From: Albidovulum sediminis
GTDB lineage: Bacteria; Pseudomonadota; Alphaproteobacteria; Rhodobacterales; Rhodobacteraceae
Length of the DNA: 64,000 bases
Assembly: GCF_025380365.1 (NCBI RefSeq)
Contig: NZ_JAOCQF010000003.1
Location: forward strand, 62,001-126,000
Reading direction: 5' to 3'
Each line of letters starts with the position of its first letter. The stretch's first letter is position 1. The position numbers were made by a program, and so were the translations under genes. The notes under the pieces were generated by a model. It did not search any database and had not been told where the DNA came from. It saw nothing but the letters and a program-made list of their open reading frames with translations. Positions 18,129 to 26,056 of this stretch are shown piece by piece.

Positions 18129-18799
18129 GGGTACGAAATGACCGAAAGATACCGTGCCGGCAGTTTCACCAGCACCTCCGGGCCGTGCGGCGCGTCGGCA
18201 TCGAAGAACAGGCTGTCGCCGGGCTCAAGGTAGAAAAGCTGGTCGCCGTGGCGATACTTCACCTCTCCCTCCAGCATGTAGAGCAGTTCGATCCCGTCGT
18301 GCTGAAAGGCTGGAAAGATGTCCGACTGCTCCGTCAGGGTGATCAGGTAAGGCTCCACCACCACGCCCGAGGAGTTCGACCCGATGTGCCCCAGAAGGTT
18401 GTACTGATGCCCTGCCCGTGTTCCGCGCCGCTCGATTTCCAGATGGTCGCCGGCCTTGACATGCTGGACCTCGCGCCGCTCCTCGTAGCCGCGGAAGAAC
18501 GAGGTGATGGGCGTCGAGAACGCGTGGCTGAGGATCTGCAGCGTCGTGAGCGACGGAGAGGTCATCCCGTTCTCGATCTTCGACAGCATCCCGATCGACA
18601 GCCCCGTCACCTGCGCAAGCTGGGCCACCGTCATCCCTTGCTGGTGACGGAAGGCGCGCACCTCGCGTCCGATCGCGTTTTCAAGATTGCGTTCGGTCAG
18701 TTCCCGCACGCGATGCGGATCCTGGTCGAAGGCAGGCTTCGCCGGGCTGATTGCCGGTGCGGTCGGTGCGGGTGCGGGTGCTGGTCGATTCGAAGGCAT
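18119..18799 (-). CDS. XRE-family regulator with C-terminal cupin domain
   Basis: The 226-residue protein has a Pro/Ala-rich N-terminus, then an HTH_3 domain at about 42-97 (VAQLAQVTGLSIGMLSKIENG, with SPSLTTLQ). A cupin-2 sensor domain at about 150-220 contains HDGIELLYMLEGEVKYR and LEPGDSLFF. This layout is common in regulators of amine, polyamine and amino-acid catabolism. The ATG at 18799 (MPSNRP) is preferred to an upstream start. It is divergent from the GlxA-type regulator, so the two may share control of the flanking amine genes. Confidence 0.9.
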   Translation of the reverse strand: MPSNRPAPAPAPTAPAISPAKPAFDQDPHRVRELTERNLENAIGREVRAFRHQQGMTVAQLAQVTGLSIGMLSKIENGMTSPSLTTLQILSHAFSTPITSFFRGYEERREVQHVKAGDHLEIERRGTRAGHQYNLLGHIGSNSSGVVVEPYLITLTEQSDIFPAFQHDGIELLYMLEGEVKYRHGDQLFYLEPGDSLFFDADAPHGPEVLVKLPARYLSVISYPQA

Positions 18800-18873
18800 G
18801 CGCGTACTATGGCTGAAACAAGCGATCCTTTTCACTACCGTGAAAGGGCTAGACGCTCAAGAGGGGGGCGCGG

Positions 18874-19905
18874 ATGATCTCCAATTCTGCGGGGCAGACA
18901 ACGGAAACTCTGGGTTTTCTTCTTTTTCCCGGCTTCCCGATGGCCTGCCTGACCTCGGCGATCGAACCCTTGCGGGCGGCGAACGAAATCACTGGACGGA
19001 AAGAATTTGCCTGGAAACTGATCGGCGAAAGCGCCGGTCCCGTCCGTTCCAGCGCCGAGGTCCGTTTCGATCCGGACATGGTGCTTGAGGAAGCACGGGG
19101 GCTGGATTACCTGTTCTTCCTCTCCGGCCCCTCCGCCAACTTCGAGGATCCGCGCCGGTCGCAGGCGCAGGTGCGCTGGCTGGACCGTTCGGGTGTCACC
19201 ATCGGTGCCTTTTCGGGGGGGATCTTCCCGCTTGCCCGCACCGGCCTGATGGAGGGGCGGCGTTGTTCGGTCCACTGGTGCTACGAGGCCGCCTTTGCCG
19301 CCGAGTTTCCGCGGATCGAGGCGACGCAGGCCGCGATCCTGCGCGACCGGCGCCGGATCACCGTATCTGGGTCGGGCGCGGTCTTCGACCTGATGCTGCG
19401 CCTGATCGAGGAACGGCTGGGCCGGCCGGTGATGACCGAGGTCGCCTGCTGGTTCCAGCACCCCTTCGTGCGCGACGAAAACGCCGTCCAGACCATGCCG
19501 GTCGCAGGCGCAGGCGGGACCGAAACGCTGCTGCCCGCTCCGGTCCGGGCGGCGATCGCGCTTTTCGCCGATCATATCGAGGATCCGATCCAGATTGCCG
19601 ATGTGGCGGGTGCCGTCGCGCTGTCCGAACGCCAGCTTGAGCGCGTCTTCAAGGCCGCGACCGGCCAGACGCCGCTGCGCTACTACCGGCTGATGCGCCT
19701 GCGCCGCGCACGGCAGAGGGTCATATTCTCGAACGCCTCCCTGACCGAGATCGCGCAGTCGGTAGGCTATTCCAGTTCGACCGAACTTGCGCGCTATTAC
19801 GCGGCGGCCTTCGGCATCGGCCCGCGCGAGGAACGGCGAAGCCTGGCCGGACAGCGTGGCCTGTCGGGGGCGATGCCGCCCCTGTCCGAGCCGCGCCGGG
19901 CCTGA
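18874..19905 (+). CDS. GlxA-type AraC-family transcriptional regulator (DJ-1/PfpI-like N-terminus)
   Basis: The 343-residue protein has a DJ-1/PfpI-like sensor domain at about 10-190 (FLLFPGFPMACLTSAIEPLRAAN; GAFSGGIFPLARTGLM). An AraC HTH pair follows at about 225-325 (DVAGAVALSERQLERVFKAATG; LTEIAQSVGYSSSTELARYYAAAFG). Members include GlxA and GbdR/SouR/CdhR-type regulators of glycine betaine, sarcosine and carnitine genes. It lies between the permease operon and the sox/mgd operon and near glxBCD-like mgsABC, so it probably controls one or both. The effector is unknown. Confidence 0.9.
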   Translation: MISNSAGQTTETLGFLLFPGFPMACLTSAIEPLRAANEITGRKEFAWKLIGESAGPVRSSAEVRFDPDMVLEEARGLDYLFFLSGPSANFEDPRRSQAQVRWLDRSGVTIGAFSGGIFPLARTGLMEGRRCSVHWCYEAAFAAEFPRIEATQAAILRDRRRITVSGSGAVFDLMLRLIEERLGRPVMTEVACWFQHPFVRDENAVQTMPVAGAGGTETLLPAPVRAAIALFADHIEDPIQIADVAGAVALSERQLERVFKAATGQTPLRYYRLMRLRRARQRVIFSNASLTEIAQSVGYSSSTELARYYAAAFGIGPREERRSLAGQRGLSGAMPPLSEPRRA

Positions 19906-19908
19906 ACC

Positions 19909-20475
19909 TCAGAACGCGCTTTTCGCCGCTGCGACCAGCGCGTGATGCATCGACCCGGCCGACGAACGCGCGGCCAGAACGTCGATCTCCGCGGCGGAGC
20001 GGACCAGCAGGAACGCCCCCAGATGCTCGATCGTCGTGCGGATCGCATGGCCCGCCTCGGCCCTTGCCAGATCGGCATTGCAGAGCCGCTCGAACAGCCG
20101 GGGCAGGTCGGCGCCCGTTACCCGCAACCGCGCCCAGGCGTCCGTCTGCTCGGTCAGCGAGGCCGCATCGCCGAACGCGGGCTTCAGTGCGGCCACGACG
20201 TCCTCGTGCGTGGAAAAGGGTGCCTCCACCATCCACATCTCTGGCCCCATCCAGAAGGCCGAACAGGGCGTGCCCGCGGCGTGGCGGCCGGGCGGGGGCA
20301 GGTCCAGCCCGATCCGTTTCGCGGCCGCGGCGACATCGGCCGCCCGACCCTGGCGCGCGGCCACAGAGGCGAGCGCGACGTCGGTCACCTCGGCAATCGT
20401 GATCGGCCCGAAGGTTTCGGCATGGGGTGCGGCGTGACCTAGCGGGGTCACGGCTTTAAGGCTGTGTTCAGGCAC
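19909..20475 (-). CDS. soxG: Sarcosine oxidase gamma subunit family (or N-methylglutamate dehydrogenase MgdD)
   Basis: This 188-residue protein shows the SoxG pattern: ITIAEVTDVALASVAARQG, then SAFWMGPEMWMVEAPF, the DQ-type TEQTDAWARLRVTG, and IRTTIEHLGAFLLVRS. SoxG is the small structural subunit of the heterotetramer. Its start overlaps the end of the alpha-subunit gene by eight bases, making it the last gene of a soxB-D-A-G series. Because the N-methylglutamate genes mgsABC-gmaS lie nearby, the complex could be the paralogous N-methylglutamate dehydrogenase. Sequence alone cannot separate the two. Confidence 0.85.
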   Translation of the reverse strand: MPEHSLKAVTPLGHAAPHAETFGPITIAEVTDVALASVAARQGRAADVAAAAKRIGLDLPPPGRHAAGTPCSAFWMGPEMWMVEAPFSTHEDVVAALKPAFGDAASLTEQTDAWARLRVTGADLPRLFERLCNADLARAEAGHAIRTTIEHLGAFLLVRSAAEIDVLAARSSAGSMHHALVAAAKSAF

Positions 20476-23380
20476 GAAGACGCTCCCCTTCCGGATCGAA
20501 GAAATGCGGGCTGACGATCTCCACCTCGACCTCGGTCTTCTTCAGCAGGTTGACCGCCCGCAAACGCTCGCCCAGGCGCGCGGTGCCGTTCCTGAGGTAG
20601 CCGAGCGCGATGGAATGGCCCAGATGCGGCGAATGGACAACCGAGGTCAGCCAGCCGTCGTCATGGGCGGCGGTTGCGGGCTTACCAGCGGCGATGAAGT
20701 GGCTTCCGGCGGTCAGGGGCTGCGACGGATCGACCGGCTTCACGCCCACCAGCCGCAACCCGCCCTCGGCCACCATCCCCTCGCGCTGCGCCAGAACCAT
20801 GCCGATGGCGTCCTTCTTCCGCGACACCATCTTGCCCAGCCCCATGTTCAGCGCGGTGGACTGGCCGTTCAGTTCGTTGCCCGCGACATGGCCCTTTTCG
20901 ACGCGCATCACGCCCAGCGCCTCGGTTCCGTAGGCGACCGCCCCGAACTCCTCCCCCGCCGCCATCAGAGCGCGGATCATCGCATCGCCGTAGCGGGTGG
21001 GCACCGCGATCTCGTAGGCCAGTTCGCCCGAGAACGAGATGCGGAAAAGCCGCGCGCGCAGACCGCCGCAGACGGTGATGTTCGCGCAGGCCATGTAGGG
21101 GAAGGCGGCGTCGGAGATGTCCTGGTCCACGACCTTTTCCAGAAGCCGCCGCGCATTCGGGCCGGCGACGGAATACTGCGCCCAGGCTTCGGTTGTGGAG
21201 ATCAGTTGCACGTCGAGGTCGGGCCACAGGCACTGGCGGCAAAATTCGAGATGCCGGAAGACCGGGACGGCGTTGGCCGTGGTCGTCGTCATCACCCATT
21301 CATCTTCGGCCAGCCGCGCGGTGGTGCCGTCATCCATGACGATCCCGTCCTCGCGCAGCATCAGGCCGTAGCGCACCTTGCCGACCGGAAGGGAGGAGAA
21401 GGTGTTGGCATAGACGCGGTCGAGGAAGGCGCCCGCATCCCGGCCCTGGATGTCGATCTTGCCGAGCGTGGTCACGTCGCAGATGCCCACCGATGCGCGG
21501 GTGGCCAGAACCTCCCGGTCGACGGACTGGCGCCAGTGGGTTTCACCCGGCTTCGGGAACCACTGCGCGCGCAGCCACATCCCGACCTCGACAAAGACGG
21601 CGCCCTGTTCGGCCGCCCACTTGTGTGAAGGTGTCAGCCGTGTCGGCTTGAACTCCTTTTCCCGCGACCGGCCGGCCAGCGCACCCATCGCGACAGGCGT
21701 GTAGGGCGGGCGGTAGATCGTCGTGCCGGTCTCGGGGATCGACCTTCCCGTCATCTCGGCCATGACCGCCAGGCCAAGGACGTTGCCCGACTTGCCCTGA
21801 TCGGTCGCCATGCCAAGCGTCGTGTAGCGCTTCAGATGTTCGACCGAACGGAAGCCTTCCTGATGGGCGAGCTTCACGTCCTTGACGGTCACGTCGTTCT
21901 GCGGATCGACCCAGGCGCGGCCCTTGCCGGGCACATGCCATTTCGGCGTGACCCTCACCGGCGCGTCTTCCGCCTCGGGCAGGTCGAAGGCGGCGGGCCT
22001 GTGACCCAGGTCCGCCAGCGCGGCGGCCGCCGCCTCTGCCCCCGTCCTGAGCGCGCCGTGGGTTGTCAGGTGCCCGGCCGCCGCCCCTACGGGCAACAGG
22101 CCGGCGGGCCCGCCCGGCCCCGGGACGAAGGCGGCAATGGCCTCATCCCAAACGGGTTTGCCGCGATGGTGGGAGGTCAGGTGAAGGTTCGGGTTCCAGC
22201 CGCCCGAAACCCCCAGCGCGTCGCATTCGACAGTGCGCGTTCGGCCAGAGCCATCGCGCACCGTGACCGCGCGCAGCCCCAGTCGGCCCGCGCTTCCCGT
22301 CACCTCCTCGCCCTTGCGGCTGTCGATGACCGCAGCGATCTCCAGCCCCTTGGCGCGCAGGTCCGCCGCGGTGCGCAGCCCTTCGTCATTGTTGGTGAAG
22401 ACCGCGACGCGGCGCCCCGCGGCGGCACCCCAGCGGTTGGCATAGGCGCGCATGGCGCCGGCCAGCATGATGCCGGGCCGGTCGTTGTTCTCGAACGCGA
22501 TCATGCGTTCGGTCGCGCCGGCGGCCAGGATCGTGCGCCGTGCGTAGATGCGCCAGAGGATCTGCCGCGGCTTGCCTTCCGCGGGCACGGGCACATGGTC
22601 GCTCACGCGTTCGACCGCGCCGTATATCCCGTGGTCGAAGGCGCCAAGCACCGTGGTCCGCGCCATGACGCGCACGTTCGCAAGGCCTGCAAGCTCCGCC
22701 ACCGCCTGCGCGGCCCAGTCTGCGCCAGCCATCCCGCCGACGCCGTGCGTTTCGGCGTTCAGCCGCCCGCCGATGCGGAAATCCTCATCGGCAAGGATCA
22801 CCCGCGCGCCGGACCGCCCCGCACTCAGCGCGGCGGCCAGGCCCGACGGGCCAGCACCGATCACCAGGATGTCGCAGTGCAAAAAGCCCTTGTCGTAGAC
22901 ATCCGGGTCCGGCAGGCGCGACAGGCTGCCAAGCCCGGCGGCGCGGCGGATCATGGGCTCGTAGAGCTTTTCCCAGAACGCCGCCGGCCACATGAAGGTC
23001 TTGTAGTAGAAGCCCGCGGCGAAGAATGGCGACAGCCGGTCGTTGATCGCCAGCGCGTCGAAGGCGAGCGAGGGCCAGCGGTTCTGGCTTTGCGCCGAAA
23101 GCCCGTCGAAAAGCTCCACCACGGTGGCGCGGGTGTTGGGTTCCTGCCGCGCGCCGGTTCGCAACTCAACCAGCGCGTTCGGCTCGTCCGACCCCGCAGA
23201 GATCGGCCCGCGCGGGCGATGATACTTGAAGCTGCGCCCCATCAGGCGCACGCCGTTGGCCAGAAGCGCAGAGGCCAGCGTATCACCTGCATGGCCTTGA
23301 TATGGCTTGCCGTCGAAGGTGAAGGAAAGGGTCCGTGCGCGGTCGATCAGGCCACCTGAAACGCGGTTCGGCTGGGTCAT
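20468..23380 (-). CDS. soxA: Sarcosine oxidase alpha subunit family (or N-methylglutamate dehydrogenase MgdC)
   Basis: The 970-residue protein has the full SoxA layout. A small N-terminal ferredoxin-like region contains FTFDGKPYQGHAGDTLASAL and PRGPISAGSDEPNA. An NAD-binding flavoprotein segment (DILVIGAGPSGLAAALSAG near 165) follows, then a central domain with RMIAFENNDRPGIMLAGAM. The C-terminal aminomethyltransferase-like folate domain is at about 600-960 (ICDVTTLGKIDIQG; GELAYEIAVPTRYG). The complex oxidises an N-methyl amino acid and passes the C1 unit to THF. The ATG at 23380 overlaps the delta-subunit stop by four bases. Confidence 0.93.
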   Translation of the reverse strand: MTQPNRVSGGLIDRARTLSFTFDGKPYQGHAGDTLASALLANGVRLMGRSFKYHRPRGPISAGSDEPNALVELRTGARQEPNTRATVVELFDGLSAQSQNRWPSLAFDALAINDRLSPFFAAGFYYKTFMWPAAFWEKLYEPMIRRAAGLGSLSRLPDPDVYDKGFLHCDILVIGAGPSGLAAALSAGRSGARVILADEDFRIGGRLNAETHGVGGMAGADWAAQAVAELAGLANVRVMARTTVLGAFDHGIYGAVERVSDHVPVPAEGKPRQILWRIYARRTILAAGATERMIAFENNDRPGIMLAGAMRAYANRWGAAAGRRVAVFTNNDEGLRTAADLRAKGLEIAAVIDSRKGEEVTGSAGRLGLRAVTVRDGSGRTRTVECDALGVSGGWNPNLHLTSHHRGKPVWDEAIAAFVPGPGGPAGLLPVGAAAGHLTTHGALRTGAEAAAAALADLGHRPAAFDLPEAEDAPVRVTPKWHVPGKGRAWVDPQNDVTVKDVKLAHQEGFRSVEHLKRYTTLGMATDQGKSGNVLGLAVMAEMTGRSIPETGTTIYRPPYTPVAMGALAGRSREKEFKPTRLTPSHKWAAEQGAVFVEVGMWLRAQWFPKPGETHWRQSVDREVLATRASVGICDVTTLGKIDIQGRDAGAFLDRVYANTFSSLPVGKVRYGLMLREDGIVMDDGTTARLAEDEWVMTTTTANAVPVFRHLEFCRQCLWPDLDVQLISTTEAWAQYSVAGPNARRLLEKVVDQDISDAAFPYMACANITVCGGLRARLFRISFSGELAYEIAVPTRYGDAMIRALMAAGEEFGAVAYGTEALGVMRVEKGHVAGNELNGQSTALNMGLGKMVSRKKDAIGMVLAQREGMVAEGGLRLVGVKPVDPSQPLTAGSHFIAAGKPATAAHDDGWLTSVVHSPHLGHSIALGYLRNGTARLGERLRAVNLLKKTEVEVEIVSPHFFDPEGERLRA

Positions 23381-23664
23381 CTTGAACGTCCTTTCGCCCG
23401 CGCGACGTCCCGGGCCAGTTCGACCCCGGTAATTTCGTGCGTGACCGTGTTGCGGGTGACGACCAGCCAGGACCGGTCGCCCTGTTCGTGATACCAAAGC
23501 TCCCGATGCTCCCCCGCCGGGTTGTCGCGCAGGTAGACGTGATCGTGGAACGCCTGAGGCGCGCCTTCGGCCATGCCGTCGGGGCGCTCGATCAGGCGGG
23601 CATCGCCCAGATAGACGAACTCCTGGGCGTCACGGGGGCCAAGAAGAGGGTGATTGATGATCAT
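23377..23664 (-). CDS. soxD: Sarcosine oxidase delta subunit family (or N-methylglutamate dehydrogenase MgdB)
   Basis: This 95-residue protein has the SoxD segments EFVYLGDA, YLRDNPAGEHRELWYHEQGDRSWLVV and RNTVTHEI. In the canonical small subunit, CPYC-type cysteines and a histidine hold zinc. Here the N-terminal NHPLLGPRDAQEF has no cysteines, so zinc binding may be lost or changed. It lies 10 bases after the beta gene and overlaps the alpha gene by four bases. Confidence 0.88.
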   Translation of the reverse strand: MIINHPLLGPRDAQEFVYLGDARLIERPDGMAEGAPQAFHDHVYLRDNPAGEHRELWYHEQGDRSWLVVTRNTVTHEITGVELARDVARAKGRSR

Positions 23665-23674
23665 CTTTGAAACC

Positions 23675-24925
23675 TCAGTGCAGGTTCGGCGTCGGGCCCT
23701 GGCCCTTTTCGTCGATGGCCAGGCCCTTCATGAACCTGTCGAAGCGGTAGGCGGTGGCGGTCTCGTGCGGGCGGTCGGTCGCCAGCAGATGCGCGAAGCA
23801 CCAGCCCGAGGCGGGCGTCGCCTTGAACCCGCCATAGCACCAGCCGCCGTTGAAATAGAGCCCCTCGACCGGGGTGCGGTCGATGATGGGCGAGCCATCC
23901 ATCGACATATCCATGATCCCGCCCCAGGTGCGCAGCAGCCGCGCCCGGCCGATCATCGGCATCAGCGCCATGCCGCCCTCGGCCACGTCCTCGATCACCG
24001 GCAGGTTGCCGCGCTGCGCATAGCTGTTGTAGCCGTCGATGTCGCCGCCAAAGACAAGGCCGCCCTTGTCGGACTGGCTGACGTAGAAGTGCCCCGCGCC
24101 AAAGGTCATCACCCCGTCGATCAGGGGCTTCAGCCCTTCAGAGACGAAGGCCTGCAAGACGTGGCTTTCGATAGGCAGGCGCATCCCGGCATGGGCCATG
24201 ACCTTCGAGGACGACCCGGCCACCGCGACCCCGACCTTCTTCGCCCCGACGAAGCCGCGCGTCGTCTCCACCCCCAGGATGCGGCCGTTCTCGATCCGCA
24301 TCCCGGTCACTTCGCAGTTCTGGATCAGGTCCACGCCGCGCAGGTCGGCCCCGCGGGCATAGCCCCAGGCGACCGCATCGTGACGCGCCGTCCCGCCGCG
24401 CCGCTGCATCAGGGCGCCCTTGATCGGGAAACGGGCGTTGTCGAAGTTCAGGAACGGATACATCGCCCGCACCTGTTCGCGGTCGAGGATCTCGGCATCC
24501 GCGCCGTGCAGGATCATCGCGTTGCCGCGCCGTGTCGCCGCATCGCGGGCCGCGTCGGTGTGGAAGAGGTTGATGATCCCGCGCTGGCTGACCATCGCGT
24601 TGTAGTTGAAGTCCTGCTCCATCCCCTCCCACAGCTTCATGGAGAACTCGTAGAAGGGTTCGTTGCCGTCCAGCAGGTAGTTCGACCGGATGATCGTGGT
24701 GTTGCGCCCGACGTTGCCCCCGCCCAGATAGCCCTTTTCCAGGACCGCGATCCGCGCCTGCCGGAATTCCTTGGCGAGGTAATAGGCGGTGGCAAGTCCA
24801 TGGCCGCCGCCGCCGACGATCACATAGTCGTAGCTGGCTTGCGGGGCGGGGTCGCGCCAGACCGGCGTCCAGCCGCGGTGGCCGGTCAGCGCCTCCCTGA
24901 TGACGCGAAGGCCGGAGTATCGCAT
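23675..24925 (-). CDS. soxB: Sarcosine oxidase beta subunit family (or N-methylglutamate dehydrogenase MgdA)
   Basis: The 416-residue flavoprotein begins MRYSGLRVIREALTGHRGW, the normal SoxB start. It has an FAD-binding motif DYVIVGGGGHGLATAYYLA at about 33-51, and RHDAVAWGYA near residue 182, the region that holds covalent FMN in characterised enzymes. The C-terminal segment has NGGWCYGGFKATPASGW. An open frame continues upstream to 25321, but it runs into unrelated RHS debris and lacks homology, so the ATG at 24925 is used. Only about 130 bases separate it from RHS sequence, so its promoter region may have been rebuilt by insertion. Confidence 0.92.
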   Translation of the reverse strand: MRYSGLRVIREALTGHRGWTPVWRDPAPQASYDYVIVGGGGHGLATAYYLAKEFRQARIAVLEKGYLGGGNVGRNTTIIRSNYLLDGNEPFYEFSMKLWEGMEQDFNYNAMVSQRGIINLFHTDAARDAATRRGNAMILHGADAEILDREQVRAMYPFLNFDNARFPIKGALMQRRGGTARHDAVAWGYARGADLRGVDLIQNCEVTGMRIENGRILGVETTRGFVGAKKVGVAVAGSSSKVMAHAGMRLPIESHVLQAFVSEGLKPLIDGVMTFGAGHFYVSQSDKGGLVFGGDIDGYNSYAQRGNLPVIEDVAEGGMALMPMIGRARLLRTWGGIMDMSMDGSPIIDRTPVEGLYFNGGWCYGGFKATPASGWCFAHLLATDRPHETATAYRFDRFMKGLAIDEKGQGPTPNLH

Positions 24926-25055
24926 GCGCGTGTTCCCTTCGGGCAAAGGCTCGTTCGCCGCGACTATGCCGGGTGGCCGCGCCGCGACCCCGGGCAAAAC
25001 CGACACGAAGCCTTGGATTTCAGCCATGGCGAACCGGAGGGCCCCGGAGAGGGCG

Positions 25056-25427
25056 GCCATCTCCTTGGCCCATAGGGGCGGAAGGCGGTACGCTCGCGGA
25101 CAAGGCCCGCCTCGTCCGTGACGGCGCGGACGGAGCCGAGACCGTCGAGGTGAAGCGTGCCCACCTTCCTGTTGACGGTGCCGGTGGCGTCCTAGGTGCG
25201 CGTCACGCGGATGTTCGGCAGGGGATACCAGAGAAACTCCTCGGCCCCCGGCCCGATCCGCGCGGATCGTGCGTTCGGCGCTGGCGATCTTCCACCGGAA
25301 GATCGCCCGGGCGCGCCTCACCCCTGGCCCCGCTGGCGGATATCAAGGGGTCCGGCGTAAAGCGTCACCGCATCACGCGCCGGTGACCGGGTCGGTCTCG
25401 ATCTTCTTCAGCCGCGCGCCGTCGGCG
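25056..25427 (-). pseudogene. RHS core fragment A (decayed)
   Basis: On the reverse strand the segment encodes the RHS-associated core stretch GTLHLDGLGSVRAVTDEAG, then RERTAFRPYG, after which the frame is lost. Upstream is an in-frame TAG (25192-25194) between NIRVTRT and DATGTV. No complete reading frame crosses it. Its bases 25111-25427 match 26987-27303 with one mismatch. Nothing else coding is apparent at 25428-25548. Confidence 0.8.
25111..25427. repeat. 317-bp direct repeat, copy A
   Basis: This stretch is identical to 26987-27303 apart from one base (T at 25172, A at 27048). It lies within RHS core coding DNA and ends abruptly at GTCGGCG, after which the two copies are unrelated. Confidence 0.92.
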
Positions 25428-25548
25428 GTTCGTCCTCTCCAAGAATTGCACGGAAAGAAGGTTAAGTGGACACATGACGAACTTGTCCCATAAGGCATCC
25501 TTCCATTCCAAAGAAAGAATCGCACCATCAAACCGCAGGATCAAACAC

Positions 25549-26055
25549 CTAACCTTCTGACCGTGTAGCCCCAACACATTGTTTCTTTGTTGCATAAAAG
25601 CTGGAAAACGTTCTGCGCCATTCTGGGCCAACAGCGCTAGATAAGTAGTCCCGCACCCGGGAAGCCGTGCTTTCATCCGAATAGGCAAAATGCGTGCCTT
25701 CAGAGCCTTTTCCTACAATCTCTCCCGAACGCAACAGCACAAATTGAGCGCCGCGAACGTCAATAGTCGCTGCAATTAAGCTGGTGCCCTCGTCCGCTGC
25801 GACGATGCACTTTTCAAAGTCCCAGAATCCTGCCGGCAAGTCTGCAATTCGAGCCTTTCCCCTCCACAAAGAACGGCGTCCGCTCGAAAAGTCGCCCGCC
25901 CCGGGGAAAGCTGTTAATCCGAACTCATCCCGTGACAGGTCAGTGATTTCTTCCAATACTGGCCAGTGTTCGTCAACGCGTTCAGAAACACACCCGAGGG
26001 TTGCCAAAAAAAACAGGCATTTGGTGTATTTATGCGCAACTGGGAATCTCACCAT
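25549..26055 (-). CDS. Lipoprotein-like candidate immunity protein for the adjacent RHS toxin tip
   Basis: The ATG at 26055 begins one base after the TAA of the toxin-tip ORF and gives a 168-residue product. Its N-terminus VRFPVAHKYTKCLFFLATLGC looks like a signal peptide with a lipobox-like cysteine, though the -3 residue is threonine and thus not ideal. The rest has no family I recognise (FGLTAFPGAGDFSSGRRS; FEKCIVAADEGTSLIAATI). Immediate 3' placement after an RHS toxin, periplasmic targeting and lower GC than neighbours fit an immunity gene. The role is inferred. Confidence 0.62.
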   Translation of the reverse strand: MVRFPVAHKYTKCLFFLATLGCVSERVDEHWPVLEEITDLSRDEFGLTAFPGAGDFSSGRRSLWRGKARIADLPAGFWDFEKCIVAADEGTSLIAATIDVRGAQFVLLRSGEIVGKGSEGTHFAYSDESTASRVRDYLSSAVGPEWRRTFSSFYATKKQCVGATRSEG

Positions 26056-26056
26056 G

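Noticed and set aside
24925-25321. SoxB extended N-terminus starting at 25321
   Set aside because: The extension reads through RHS debris in a foreign frame; the canonical SoxB N-terminus begins at 24925.
25365-25688. A 107-residue reverse-strand frame across the RHS fragment A edge
   Set aside because: It joins out-of-frame RHS repeat sequence to unrelated DNA, has no ribosome site and no homology.
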